Assembly (NCBI GenBank): GCA_002707025.1
Contig: PALG01000020.1
Location: forward strand, 62,001 to 126,000
DNA length: 64,000 bases
Source of the DNA: Flavobacteriaceae bacterium
GTDB taxonomy: Bacteria > Bacteroidota > Bacteroidia > Flavobacteriales > Flavobacteriaceae
Direction: 5' to 3'
A program made the position numbers and the translations under genes. A model generated the notes under the pieces. The model was not told the DNA's origin. It saw only the letters and a list, made by a program, of their open reading frames with translations, and made no database searches. Shown piece after piece: positions 56,574 through 64,000 of the stretch. Numbering within the stretch: position 1 is the first letter of the stretch; the number at the start of each line of letters is the position of its first letter.

Positions 56574-57290
56574 TTTAGGCAGGTAAAGTATCATATCTTG
56601 AAGAATCGCTTCATCCAAATGTCCCATTTTGGTCTCTTCTTTGGTGATTAAGTGCATGTGCAAAAACGAATCGTGATGGGTAAAGATTCCTTGGTGTCTT
56701 GTAGAGTAAAAGCCTACGATTGTTACAGCTTCGTTCGTTAGTGTATAATTTGTTTGCCCTTGATGGGCTTCCTTTGGGGAAGACACCTTGGTACCTTCCG
56801 GGAGGTTTTGGATGTGAATGACTGCGGAATTGACCCTTCCTTCAAGTTTGAAAGCAAATGGTTTTTCAGGATGGGGGGCATTTTCAGAAATAAAACGCTC
56901 TAAATCCTTTAGGGTTTTAATTTCCTTCGGAAGCGGTAACTGGTTCCATTGTGGAACTGTTCCGTAGACAAAAAAGGGAGCTGAAACTTCCCAAGTCTTT
57001 TCAACCATCATGGAACTATCGGAAACGACTCTGGATACAAAAGCCTGACCGTCATTGATTAAAAGTTCTCCTTTCAGAAAACTTTCAGGACCTAATCCGT
57101 ACAGATGCTCTTTTTCGGTTAGGGTATCCAGCAAAATGCTTCCTTCCAGTTTTCCCTGCCACATCACATTTTTCATGGCTCCCACGATTTGGATGGGTTG
57201 ATTTTCCTTTTCTGAAGTAGTTTCAGAACGATTTTTACATCCAGGGACTAGTAAGGTTAGGATTATAAGTAGTAGTAATTTTTGAATCAT
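56571..57290 (-). CDS. Acetolactate decarboxylase-like lipoprotein
   Basis: 239 residues with a lipobox at Cys18 (LVPGC). Acetolactate decarboxylase makes acetoin; its zinc is held by HxH and a His 11 residues later, seen here as HMHLITKEETKMGH (His211, His213, His224). Glu75 in LKGELLINDG matches the family's active-site Glu. The family's catalytic Arg (in TRTVP of typical enzymes) is not evident in the VIHIQNLPEG stretch. Export as a lipoprotein is unusual for a fermentative enzyme. It may have a different, extracytoplasmic role. The next gene upstream is 13 bases away. Confidence 0.75.
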   Translation of the reverse strand: MIQKLLLLIILTLLVPGCKNRSETTSEKENQPIQIVGAMKNVMWQGKLEGSILLDTLTEKEHLYGLGPESFLKGELLINDGQAFVSRVVSDSSMMVEKTWEVSAPFFVYGTVPQWNQLPLPKEIKTLKDLERFISENAPHPEKPFAFKLEGRVNSAVIHIQNLPEGTKVSSPKEAHQGQTNYTLTNEAVTIVGFYSTRHQGIFTHHDSFLHMHLITKEETKMGHLDEAILQDMILYLPK

Positions 57291-57303
57291 ATTGATGGAA
57301 GGT

Positions 57304-57972
57304 TTAACGATCGGTTATTCGGCCTTTATCCATAAGGTGTGCCAGAAAAGCTAAAAAGAAGTATGCAAATAAGGCAGAAGTGGTAAGTCCCATAAGGTCT
57401 TCGGAAGCGGGCAGCACATAAAAATTGAGGTAGTTTACGAGAATCAGAAAAACAAAAAAAGCATAGGAGGCATACGTACCCCAGCGTTTTTTAGGTTTCG
57501 TACGTTTCATATAATACATCCAACCCAGCAATAGTAACAAGGCCTCTACGATGAATGTGAGGGATTTGTAATACCAAAGGCCTAATCCTAATTTAGGTGG
57601 ACCATATAAAATAGGTAAGTCGGGTGTATGCGCAATAAAATCAATGATCCAGTGTGAAAACACGGCCAGTCCCATAGCGATGGCCACTTTATGTTTTTTC
57701 GTATCGTTTTGCTTCCCCAAAAAATAATAGAGTAGGTAGAAAAGAGCTGCCCAAAGAACGGAAGCCACTAAACCATGCGTAAAGGGGAATTCCATTTTAA
57801 AATTGTTTACCTGGGTATAGCCTTCTACGAATTCCAAATGCTCGATTCCCCAAAGGGCAAAAGGGAAAAAAAGAATGTCAACAAATTGGGTTGCGAGAAA
57901 AAGCATCCCTAAAGAGGTTTTAGGAACTTTTGCTTTTAGTGCAAAGGCTGCAGCATAATGCCCTACAAACAT
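57304..57972 (-). CDS. YdjM-like membrane-bound metal-dependent hydrolase family protein
   Basis: 222 residues with about six helices. The N-terminus MFVGHYAAAFALKAK, the Asp in QFVDILFF, FTHGLVASV and SHWIIDFIAHTPDLP supply the His and Asp residues typical of the YdjM/DUF457 family, thought to bind metal in the membrane. Substrate unknown. A 60-base stretch (57817-57876) is repeated with four differences at 58951-59010, in a remnant of a second copy. Confidence 0.75.
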   Translation of the reverse strand: MFVGHYAAAFALKAKVPKTSLGMLFLATQFVDILFFPFALWGIEHLEFVEGYTQVNNFKMEFPFTHGLVASVLWAALFYLLYYFLGKQNDTKKHKVAIAMGLAVFSHWIIDFIAHTPDLPILYGPPKLGLGLWYYKSLTFIVEALLLLLGWMYYMKRTKPKKRWGTYASYAFFVFLILVNYLNFYVLPASEDLMGLTTSALFAYFFLAFLAHLMDKGRITDR

Positions 57973-58002
57973 AAACTTAGGTTTTGTTAAAGGTACTCTT
58001 TT

Positions 58003-58845
58003 TTAATAACTAATATCGAATTGATATTGATTTCCGTAGAAATCACGGGCAACCGAAATGGGGTAATTGTTTTCATTATAATCATAAGTGTTGGATATGC
58101 CCAGCTCCCCATCTTGGGAAACACTTAGCATATTATTTGGTTGATAGGCAAAGCCATACCCTTCAAAACCTCCAATATAAATTCCGTCGAACCGCCAAAA
58201 CCACTCCATAAACCGTTCAATATAAATAGACGATAATTTACCGTAAAAAGGATTCGGGTAATTGTCGTATGTCATGGTAAAACTTGTTAGGAGTGTTCCG
58301 TCTAGCAAGTATAGTGCTGCTAAAACCATATTCCCCCTAGTATCATACTCAAATAAGGTATACTGCTGATTTTCTGAAAGTTGAATTACCTGCCCCTTTT
58401 GGTTAAATTGCAAAGTTGCGGAAACATTCTGGTTACCTTCAATGGTTCCACTTAAGATAGCGGTGTTTTCGGTGTAGGAGAGTGTAACATTATCGGAAGT
58501 TTCATTGTGATAGGCAATGAGTCTTCCTTGGGTATCATACTCGTACTCCATAGAATTGGTGTAACCACTGGTATCTTCAAAATCCCACCCAGAGACCTGC
58601 CCCTGTGTTGTGTAAAGGAATTGAATAGTGGTGTTTACATTTGGAAAAGTTCCTTTCCAGATTTCCAACCTATTTTCAGAATCGTACAGATATTGGGTGC
58701 TGCGTTCGGGTGATTGTATTTCCGAGCGTACCAAATGAACCGTATCTTCAGTACTTTGTGGAAGGTCATCAGAAGCATCGTCTTGAGAACAGGAGCAAAC
58801 GAAAAGCCCCATCACGCTTAAGGAGATTATTCTTAAAAAGAACAT
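58003..58845 (-). CDS. Lipoprotein with YD-repeat-like strands
   Basis: 280 residues with a lipobox ending at Cys19 (FVCSC) followed by an acidic tether. The body has several strands of the type YLYDSENRLEIW, YEYDTQGRLIAY and FEYDTRGNMVL, the spacing and YD-xxG pattern of RHS/YD repeats, and ends YDYNENNYPISVARDFYGN. It is a short single-domain member, not a large RHS toxin. Function unknown. It lies between an intact YdjM-type gene and the remnant of another. Confidence 0.72.
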   Translation of the reverse strand: MFFLRIISLSVMGLFVCSCSQDDASDDLPQSTEDTVHLVRSEIQSPERSTQYLYDSENRLEIWKGTFPNVNTTIQFLYTTQGQVSGWDFEDTSGYTNSMEYEYDTQGRLIAYHNETSDNVTLSYTENTAILSGTIEGNQNVSATLQFNQKGQVIQLSENQQYTLFEYDTRGNMVLAALYLLDGTLLTSFTMTYDNYPNPFYGKLSSIYIERFMEWFWRFDGIYIGGFEGYGFAYQPNNMLSVSQDGELGISNTYDYNENNYPISVARDFYGNQYQFDISY

Positions 58846-58907
58846 ATAGATTACTTTTACCTAGGTATTCCTTTCTAAAGAAAAGAAAATTTTACGACTT
58901 TTGAAAG

Positions 58908-59099
58908 CTGGGTAAAAGGAAACTCCATCTTGAAATCATGTCCCTTGGACATAGCCTTCTACGAATTCCAAATGCTCGATTCCCCAAAGTGCAAAAGGAA
59001 AAAACAAAATGTATAAAAATTCAACCGCTATAAAAAACATCCAAAAGTAAGCTTTGGATTCTTTTCTTTTTAAAACAAAGGGGTCTGATAATCGACTAC
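58908..59099 (-). pseudogene. Remnant of a second YdjM-like gene
   Basis: Read on the minus strand it gives YFWMFFIAVEFLYILFFPFA, then LWGIEHLEFVEGYVQGT and a stop. The part from ILFFPFA to EFVEGY is identical in sequence to residues of the intact gene at 57304-57972. After a one-base shift, KMEFPFT reappears. Upstream of the fragment the frame has no start. So this is a broken, diverged second copy, about 65 codons long. It lies between the lipoprotein gene and the AT-rich ATPase gene. Confidence 0.8.
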
Positions 59100-59136
59100 G
59101 AATATATATTAATACAAAAAAATGTTGTTTTAAACA

Positions 59137-61122
59137 TTAGTGTCTTATAATATTCTTTATCAAATCAATTGAGTCTTTTGGAGTAAGAGGAAAACATTTT
59201 CCAATTATCGTTGAAAGTTTTCTTTTAAGGTCTCCATCTGAAGTAAACTTTCCTTCTAAACATGGAAAAACTTTTTTAATTCTTAATTCAAAATCATGTC
59301 CTTTAAAATGTGCAAACCACTTTGGTATATTTATGTTTTTTTTGTTGTAGTATTCAATTTTAATAAAGTCTGATTTATCCTTTTCATTGTGATTAAAAAA
59401 TTTATAATAAGAATTGAAAAACCAATCTGCGACACTTTGTAAGAACTCATTACTTTCATTGCCTATGGAGTATTGATTGTATGTTCTTTCAATATCAAGT
59501 TCTTCAAATATATTATGGGCTTCCATTTCCATGAGAAGAACAGAGACATATAATGGGTCAAAAAGAAAATTCTCAATTGAATATCTACTGTTTTCCCCAT
59601 GAACATATACATATTCGTTTCTTTTATTATTTAAATCCCAATCAATAATACCAAAACTAGTTTTGTTCCCAGATTCTCTTATTTTTTGGACAATTTTTAT
59701 AACTTCATTGCTATTTCCTTTTCCAGCAGAATTTGAAATAAAATAAAGTTTATAAGGGAGTCTCTCTTCATTATAAATTTTATTAAAAATTGTTTGATAG
59801 TACTCCACATCTGTAGGGCTTTCTACAAAAATTTGTTTATGATTTTTATAATCAATCGATAGTGTTGGAAGGTGTCCAGTTAAAATATCTAAAGCTCTAT
59901 CCTTATCTATCTTTTTTAATTCCGTTTTTGGATAATTTTTAATTTCAAAGATTGAATCATCTGGGCTTAAAGCAACTGTTGAAGGAGAGTGTGTAGATAC
60001 TATAACTTTTATTCCTAAATCAATTACGAATGTTTTACGAAGAACATCTATTAATAATCCAGATAATTCGGGATGGAGATGTGCATCAGGTTCATCAAAA
60101 ACAATAAGGTTAGGAAAAGATAGATTTGAATTATAGTATTCATTTTGAAAGAGCTTTACCAATAATCCAAAAATAACCCTTTCCCCAGATGAAAGAGATG
60201 CTGGATTAACCTCTATTCCTTGATTATTTCTTAATATAAATTGAATCCTAACATCTTGTGAAAACTGTTCTCTTTCAATAGAATCAAATTTAAAATCAAA
60301 ATCATGTCGAGCTAATATCGAATTCAATACCTCCCATGGTGGTCGGAATTTTTCTATATATTCATGATCGGGTATAGAGTTGTTTATTTTATTATACTCT
60401 TTTTTTTCAAAAAAAAGTCTAGCATTTTGATCTCTTCGCTTGCAATAATTATATAATATTTTATTTAGGGCTGAATCAAATAATTGAGGTTTAGATAAGT
60501 CTTCATCAGAAATAGGAACATTGTGAAAGTCTGATTCGGTAAGCTTGTCAAAATCTTTACCAAGAAAATTTGAGATTTTTTTAGCAATTTTTAGTGAGTT
60601 AATATTACTTGAATAGTTCAAATATTGAATTAAGGTTAAATAATTTTGCTCATACGTATCATGTAAATGACTTTTGGGGTTTCTTTCAAGAATAACATTT
60701 TTTATAAGTTTGTTTAACTCACTTACCTCCATACTATTTTCAATAGACTTTAAAAATTTTTCTGAGGTTTGAAGGTTGGGCCATGTGTTATATGTAACAC
60801 AAATGTCGGTAAATTTTTTAGCGAAGGGTCTTAAACTATTGTATTCAGAAATAATATTTTTTAATTGCTCTATCCAATTCTGATGATTTAATTCTTTTAA
60901 AACATTATTAGTTAAACCTTCAACTTGTATTTTGTTTACATTAGGGATTATTTGAAAAGACTCAACTGAAGGGGGTTTTCTGCCAGTATTTATCTGATTG
61001 ATTAATTGGATTAATTGTGTTTTTCCAGTTCCATTTTTTCCAGTAATAATAGTAAAATCATTAAGTTCTTCACTTTCAAAAGAACTTAATGACATGTAGC
61101 TTCCTTTTAATATAATTTTCAT
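59137..61122 (-). CDS. AAA family ATPase with a TOPRIM-like C-terminal part (OLD-like)
   Basis: 661 residues. SMC/ABC-like ATPase: Walker A GKNGTGKT (residues 28-35), signature SLSSGERVIFG near 310, Walker B LIVFDEPDAHLHP near 340, and His switch VSTHSPS. The C-terminal region has FVESPTDVEYY near 432, NSAGKGN and GIIDWDLNN near 493, compatible with the Glu, Gly-loop and DxD of a TOPRIM nuclease, then RYSIENFLFDP as in related ATPases. Stand-alone proteins of this design often act in phage defence. No helicase or other partner is adjacent. The gene is markedly more AT-rich than its neighbours, which suggests transfer. Confidence 0.8.
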   Translation of the reverse strand: MKIILKGSYMSLSSFESEELNDFTIITGKNGTGKTQLIQLINQINTGRKPPSVESFQIIPNVNKIQVEGLTNNVLKELNHQNWIEQLKNIISEYNSLRPFAKKFTDICVTYNTWPNLQTSEKFLKSIENSMEVSELNKLIKNVILERNPKSHLHDTYEQNYLTLIQYLNYSSNINSLKIAKKISNFLGKDFDKLTESDFHNVPISDEDLSKPQLFDSALNKILYNYCKRRDQNARLFFEKKEYNKINNSIPDHEYIEKFRPPWEVLNSILARHDFDFKFDSIEREQFSQDVRIQFILRNNQGIEVNPASLSSGERVIFGLLVKLFQNEYYNSNLSFPNLIVFDEPDAHLHPELSGLLIDVLRKTFVIDLGIKVIVSTHSPSTVALSPDDSIFEIKNYPKTELKKIDKDRALDILTGHLPTLSIDYKNHKQIFVESPTDVEYYQTIFNKIYNEERLPYKLYFISNSAGKGNSNEVIKIVQKIRESGNKTSFGIIDWDLNNKRNEYVYVHGENSRYSIENFLFDPLYVSVLLMEMEAHNIFEELDIERTYNQYSIGNESNEFLQSVADWFFNSYYKFFNHNEKDKSDFIKIEYYNKKNINIPKWFAHFKGHDFELRIKKVFPCLEGKFTSDGDLKRKLSTIIGKCFPLTPKDSIDLIKNIIRH

Positions 61123-61205
61123 TAAGAATAATTTTCCTGAAAGTTAAGTATTTCAAGAATTAAATATGAATTTAATGAAGTTTTATAAGAAGGGAAATTT
61201 ATAAT

Positions 61206-62313
61206 TTAAAAATCATTTTCCTGTTCTTTCTGCCCCGTACTCATTAAATAGGCTTTAAGAAAAGAATCGATATCCCCATCCAATACTGCGTCGGTATTGC
61301 CCGTTTCATGGGCGGTTCGAACATCTTTCACTAATTTATAGGGATGTAAAACGTAATTCCTTATTTGGCTTCCCCATTCAATGGACATTTTACTGGCCTC
61401 AATCTCATCCCGTTGGGCTTGTTGCTTTCTTAATTCAATTTCATACAATTGCGATTTTAGCATTTGCATGGCCTTTTCCCTATTTTCCAATTGGGAACGG
61501 GTTTCACTGTTGTGTATGACGATTCCGCTAGGATGGTGTGTAAGAATGGCTTTGGTCTCTACTTTATTCACATTTTGCCCTCCAGCACCGCTACTTCTGG
61601 CAAAATCCCAAGAAATATCGGCAGGGTTGATATCTATTTCGATACTATCATCGGCAAGAGGATACACATAGACACTGGCAAAACTAGTGTGGCGTTTGGC
61701 ATTGCTATCGAAAGGGGAAATACGGACCAGGCGATGAACCCCATTTTCACCTTTAAGCCAGCCAAAGGCATATTCTCCTTCAATTTCCAAAGTGACGGTT
61801 TTCACTCCTGCCACATCTCCTGCTTGAAAGTTGAGTTCCTTTACCTTAAATCCGTGTTTTTCGGCCCACATCAAGTACATCCGCATCAGCATACTAGCCC
61901 AGTCGCAGCTTTCGGTTCCTCCGGCCCCTGCTGTAATTTGAAGGACTGCAGATAGGTCATCCCCTTCACTGCTAAGCATGTTTTTAAACTCAAGATCTTC
62001 AATTATTTCCTTTGCTTTTTGAAAAGCGGTATCTACTTGTTCTTGAGTGCCTTCCCCTTCTTTGAAAAATTCATAAAGGATTTCTGCTTCCTCCGTTAGG
62101 GTAGTCGCTTTTTCATATCCTTCCACCCACTTTTTAAGTGAGCGAAGATCTTTCATGAAAGCTTCAGCTTCTTGAGGATTGTTCCAAAAATTAGGATCGA
62201 AGGTTTTTTCTTCGTCGTTGGCAATGGTTATTTTTTTCGCATCGATGTCAAAGATACCCCCTTAACGCAACCAGGCGATTTCTAAGATCTTTCAATTGAT
62301 CGGATGTGGTCAT
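61206..62313 (-). CDS. prfB: Peptide chain release factor 2, with programmed +1 frameshift
   Basis: The full product is 368 residues joined from two frames. Frame one starts at ATG 62313 (MTTSDQLKDLRNRLVALRGYL) and meets an in-frame TGA at 62250-62248. The site reads AGG-GGG-TAT-CTT-TGA-C, identical to the E. coli prfB shift site with its Shine-Dalgarno-like AGGGGG. After slipping one base at CTT-T, reading continues from 62249 as DIDAKKITIAND to the stop at 61206. RF2 markers are SPF in RISPFDSNAK and GGQ in SSGAGGQNVNKV. Annotations from the internal ATG 62156 lose the first 50 residues. Confidence 0.95.
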
Positions 62314-62414
62314 TTATAAAAGTTTGCTACAAAAGTAAGATTAAAGCGGTCAAGCCAAAAGAGTTTGAATAAAATTTAATAGTTTTATTCTTTAAAACTT
62401 TGGGAGACAAATTT

Positions 62415-64000
62415 ATGAGAGCTATTTACACGGCATTACTTTTTTGCCTAACCGTATCTTTTACTCAGGCGCAATTCTTAAAAGGGAAGAATGCCCAGTT
62501 TTTTGAAGGCTTTTTCAACTTTTATTATGTAGAAGATGAAGGGAAGATTTTCCTGGAGATTCCTGAAGACCAATTAGACAAAGAATTTTTATATGTCCAT
62601 TCCTTACGAACGGGATTGGGTTCCAACGATATTGGTTTGGACCGTGGTCAATTAGGTGGAGGGGAAGTGGTAAAGTTTATTAAAAGCGGAAAGAAAATAT
62701 TGCTGCTACAGCCCAATTTGGACTATCGCGCACAAACCGACAACCCAATGGAAAGAAGAAGTATTGAAGAAGCATTTGCACGTTCAGTACTCTATGGATT
62801 TTCCGTAAAGCAAACCGAAAACAAAACACATTTAATCGATTTCACGCCATTTTTAATGGAAGACAGGCATGGGGTTGCCAGTCGATTGAAAAGCAGCAAT
62901 CAGGGAAATTACAAAGTGGACAGTACCAAAAGTACTTTATGGATGGAGCGAACACGGGCTTTCCCAAAGAATATTGAATTAGAGGCTTTGCTAACCTTTG
63001 TTGGTGACCCCAAAGGTTGGGACTTGCGAAGTGTCGCTCCCAACGCAGAAACCGTTTCAGTGATACAGCACCATAGTTTTGTGGAATTGCCCGATTCAGA
63101 TTATGTGCCTCGAAAATTTGATCCCCGTTGTGGTTCTTACCCGCTCACTTTTCAGGATTATACAGCACCTGTTGAGGCTTCCATAACCAAGAGGTTTATA
63201 ACACGGCACCGGTTGGAAAAAAAAGAGGCTAACGCGGCTGTTAGTGAAGCTAAAGAACCCATTGTGTACTATCTCGATCCTGGAACTCCAGAACCCGTTC
63301 GTTCTGCTTTAATGGAAGGGGCAAGATGGTGGAATCAAGCTTTTGAAGCTATTGGTTATAAAGATGCCTTTCAAGTGAAGTTGCTACCAGAAGATGCCGA
63401 TCCTTTGGATGTACGCTATCATGTAATTCAGTGGGTGCATCGTTCCACGAGGGGCTGGAGTTACGGTGCTTCCATTACAGACCCTCGTACGGGGGAGATT
63501 ATTAAAGGTCATGTTAGTTTAGGAAGCCTGAGAATTCGTCAGGATTTTTTGATTGCCCAGGCATTGCTGGACCAGCCTTTTGAGAATAACGATACAAACA
63601 ATGCCCCTATGCTGGAAATGGCTTTGGCGCGTATACGTCAATTGGCGGCACACGAAGTAGGGCATACTTTAGGATTCGCCCATAATTTTGCAGCCAGTAC
63701 CAATCAACAGGCCAGTGTAATGGACTATCCACACCCCACACTTCGTTTGGTTGATGGGGCCATTGATTTCAGTGACGCTTACGATACGGGAATTGGAGAA
63801 TGGGACAAAGTTACGGTCGCCTATAGTTATGGAGATTCTGGAGATGATGAGGCAGCTTATTTAAGTAATTTATTAAATGAGGCTTTTAATAAGGGTTGGC
63901 GCTACATTACCGATAGTGATGCCCGAGCTTCGGGAGGGGCCCATGCCAAGGCACATTTATGGGATAATGGAGCAAATGCTTCGGAAGAATTAAAGAATAT
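62415..64000 (+). CDS. Zinc-dependent metalloprotease with DUF5117/DUF5118-type N-terminus, partial
   Basis: The frame opens at ATG 62415 and runs off the right edge (528 codons seen). Signal peptide MRAIYTALLFCLTVSFTQAQ. The N-terminal 250 residues have the GKNAQFFEGFFNFYYVEDEGK start and DRGQLGGGEVV stretch found in a large Bacteroidetes family of secreted metalloproteases. The zinc site is HEVGHTLGFAH (residues 413-423), a metzincin HExxHxxGxxH motif, and SVMDYPHP may be the Met-turn. It is divergent from prfB. Confidence 0.88.
   Translation, partial: MRAIYTALLFCLTVSFTQAQFLKGKNAQFFEGFFNFYYVEDEGKIFLEIPEDQLDKEFLYVHSLRTGLGSNDIGLDRGQLGGGEVVKFIKSGKKILLLQPNLDYRAQTDNPMERRSIEEAFARSVLYGFSVKQTENKTHLIDFTPFLMEDRHGVASRLKSSNQGNYKVDSTKSTLWMERTRAFPKNIELEALLTFVGDPKGWDLRSVAPNAETVSVIQHHSFVELPDSDYVPRKFDPRCGSYPLTFQDYTAPVEASITKRFITRHRLEKKEANAAVSEAKEPIVYYLDPGTPEPVRSALMEGARWWNQAFEAIGYKDAFQVKLLPEDADPLDVRYHVIQWVHRSTRGWSYGASITDPRTGEIIKGHVSLGSLRIRQDFLIAQALLDQPFENNDTNNAPMLEMALARIRQLAAHEVGHTLGFAHNFAASTNQQASVMDYPHPTLRLVDGAIDFSDAYDTGIGEWDKVTVAYSYGDSGDDEAAYLSNLLNEAFNKGWRYITDSDARASGGAHAKAHLWDNGANASEELKN

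Noticed and set aside
59137-61122. Gabija (GajA) or PARIS system
   Set aside because: No helicase (GajB) or second toxin gene is adjacent; only the ATPase is present, so a named system cannot be claimed.

Overview
The window looks like a chromosomal segment of a member of the Bacteroidetes, most likely a marine Flavobacteriaceae. The evidence is the recurrent -7 promoter element TAnnTTTG (with TTTG 19 bases upstream in the clearest case, at lpdA), a protein with a type IX secretion C-terminal domain, many lipoproteins with short lipoboxes, and the gene order ftsK / diacylglycerol kinase / tpx. The genus cannot be fixed from sequence alone. No tRNA, rRNA, CRISPR array or insertion sequence was seen.

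Layout. 1-4.3 kb: 5' end of ftsK, a DgkA-type kinase, thiol peroxidase, a 2-Cys peroxiredoxin and an NhaC antiporter, all leftward. 4.5-11.3 kb: two secreted proteins sharing an N-terminal module (one carrying YadA-like head repeats), a PLP-dependent gamma-lyase divergent from its Lrp/AsnC regulator, a CPBP membrane protein and lpdA. 11.5-17.6 kb: a rightward operon pabB-like / satD / DUF3307 / tilS / dsbD. 17.9-26.9 kb: a maltodextrin-to-glycolysis block (beta-phosphoglucomutase, GH65 phosphorylase, GH13 amylase lipoprotein, pfkA, gap, a BadF-type sugar kinase, pgi) that could carry maltose through to 1,3-bisphosphoglycerate apart from aldolase and triose-phosphate isomerase, which are not here. 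27.0-29.5 kb and 41.9-44.4 kb: two paralogous four-gene cassettes (small soluble protein, polytopic membrane protein, histidine kinase, NarL-type regulator), the best candidate for an undescribed signalling system. 29.5-38.1 kb: comM, a short insertion bounded by a duplicated comM 3' end, an aspartoacylase / GCS2-CBS pair and an M16 peptidase. 38.2-41.6 kb: muramidase coupled to a membrane patatin. 44.4-53 kb: RluA-type synthase, panB, the 5-oxoprolinase operon pxpABC with a YcsG-type Nramp homologue, a DUF2891 lipoprotein and sdaA. 52.7-56.5 kb: umuDC and dnaK with distinctive control regions. 56.6-64 kb: an acetolactate-decarboxylase-like lipoprotein, a YdjM-type membrane protein plus a remnant of a second copy, an AT-rich AAA/TOPRIM-like ATPase, prfB with its programmed frameshift, and the 5' part of a zinc metalloprotease.

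The most notable points are the paired signalling cassettes, two places (comM and the YdjM-type gene) where accessory DNA sits next to a diverged partial duplicate of a resident gene, a UmuD homologue that appears to lack the catalytic dyad and lies behind a tandem pair of palindromes, a sigma-54-like promoter at dnaK, and an Nramp homologue without the usual metal ligands inside the 5-oxoproline operon.
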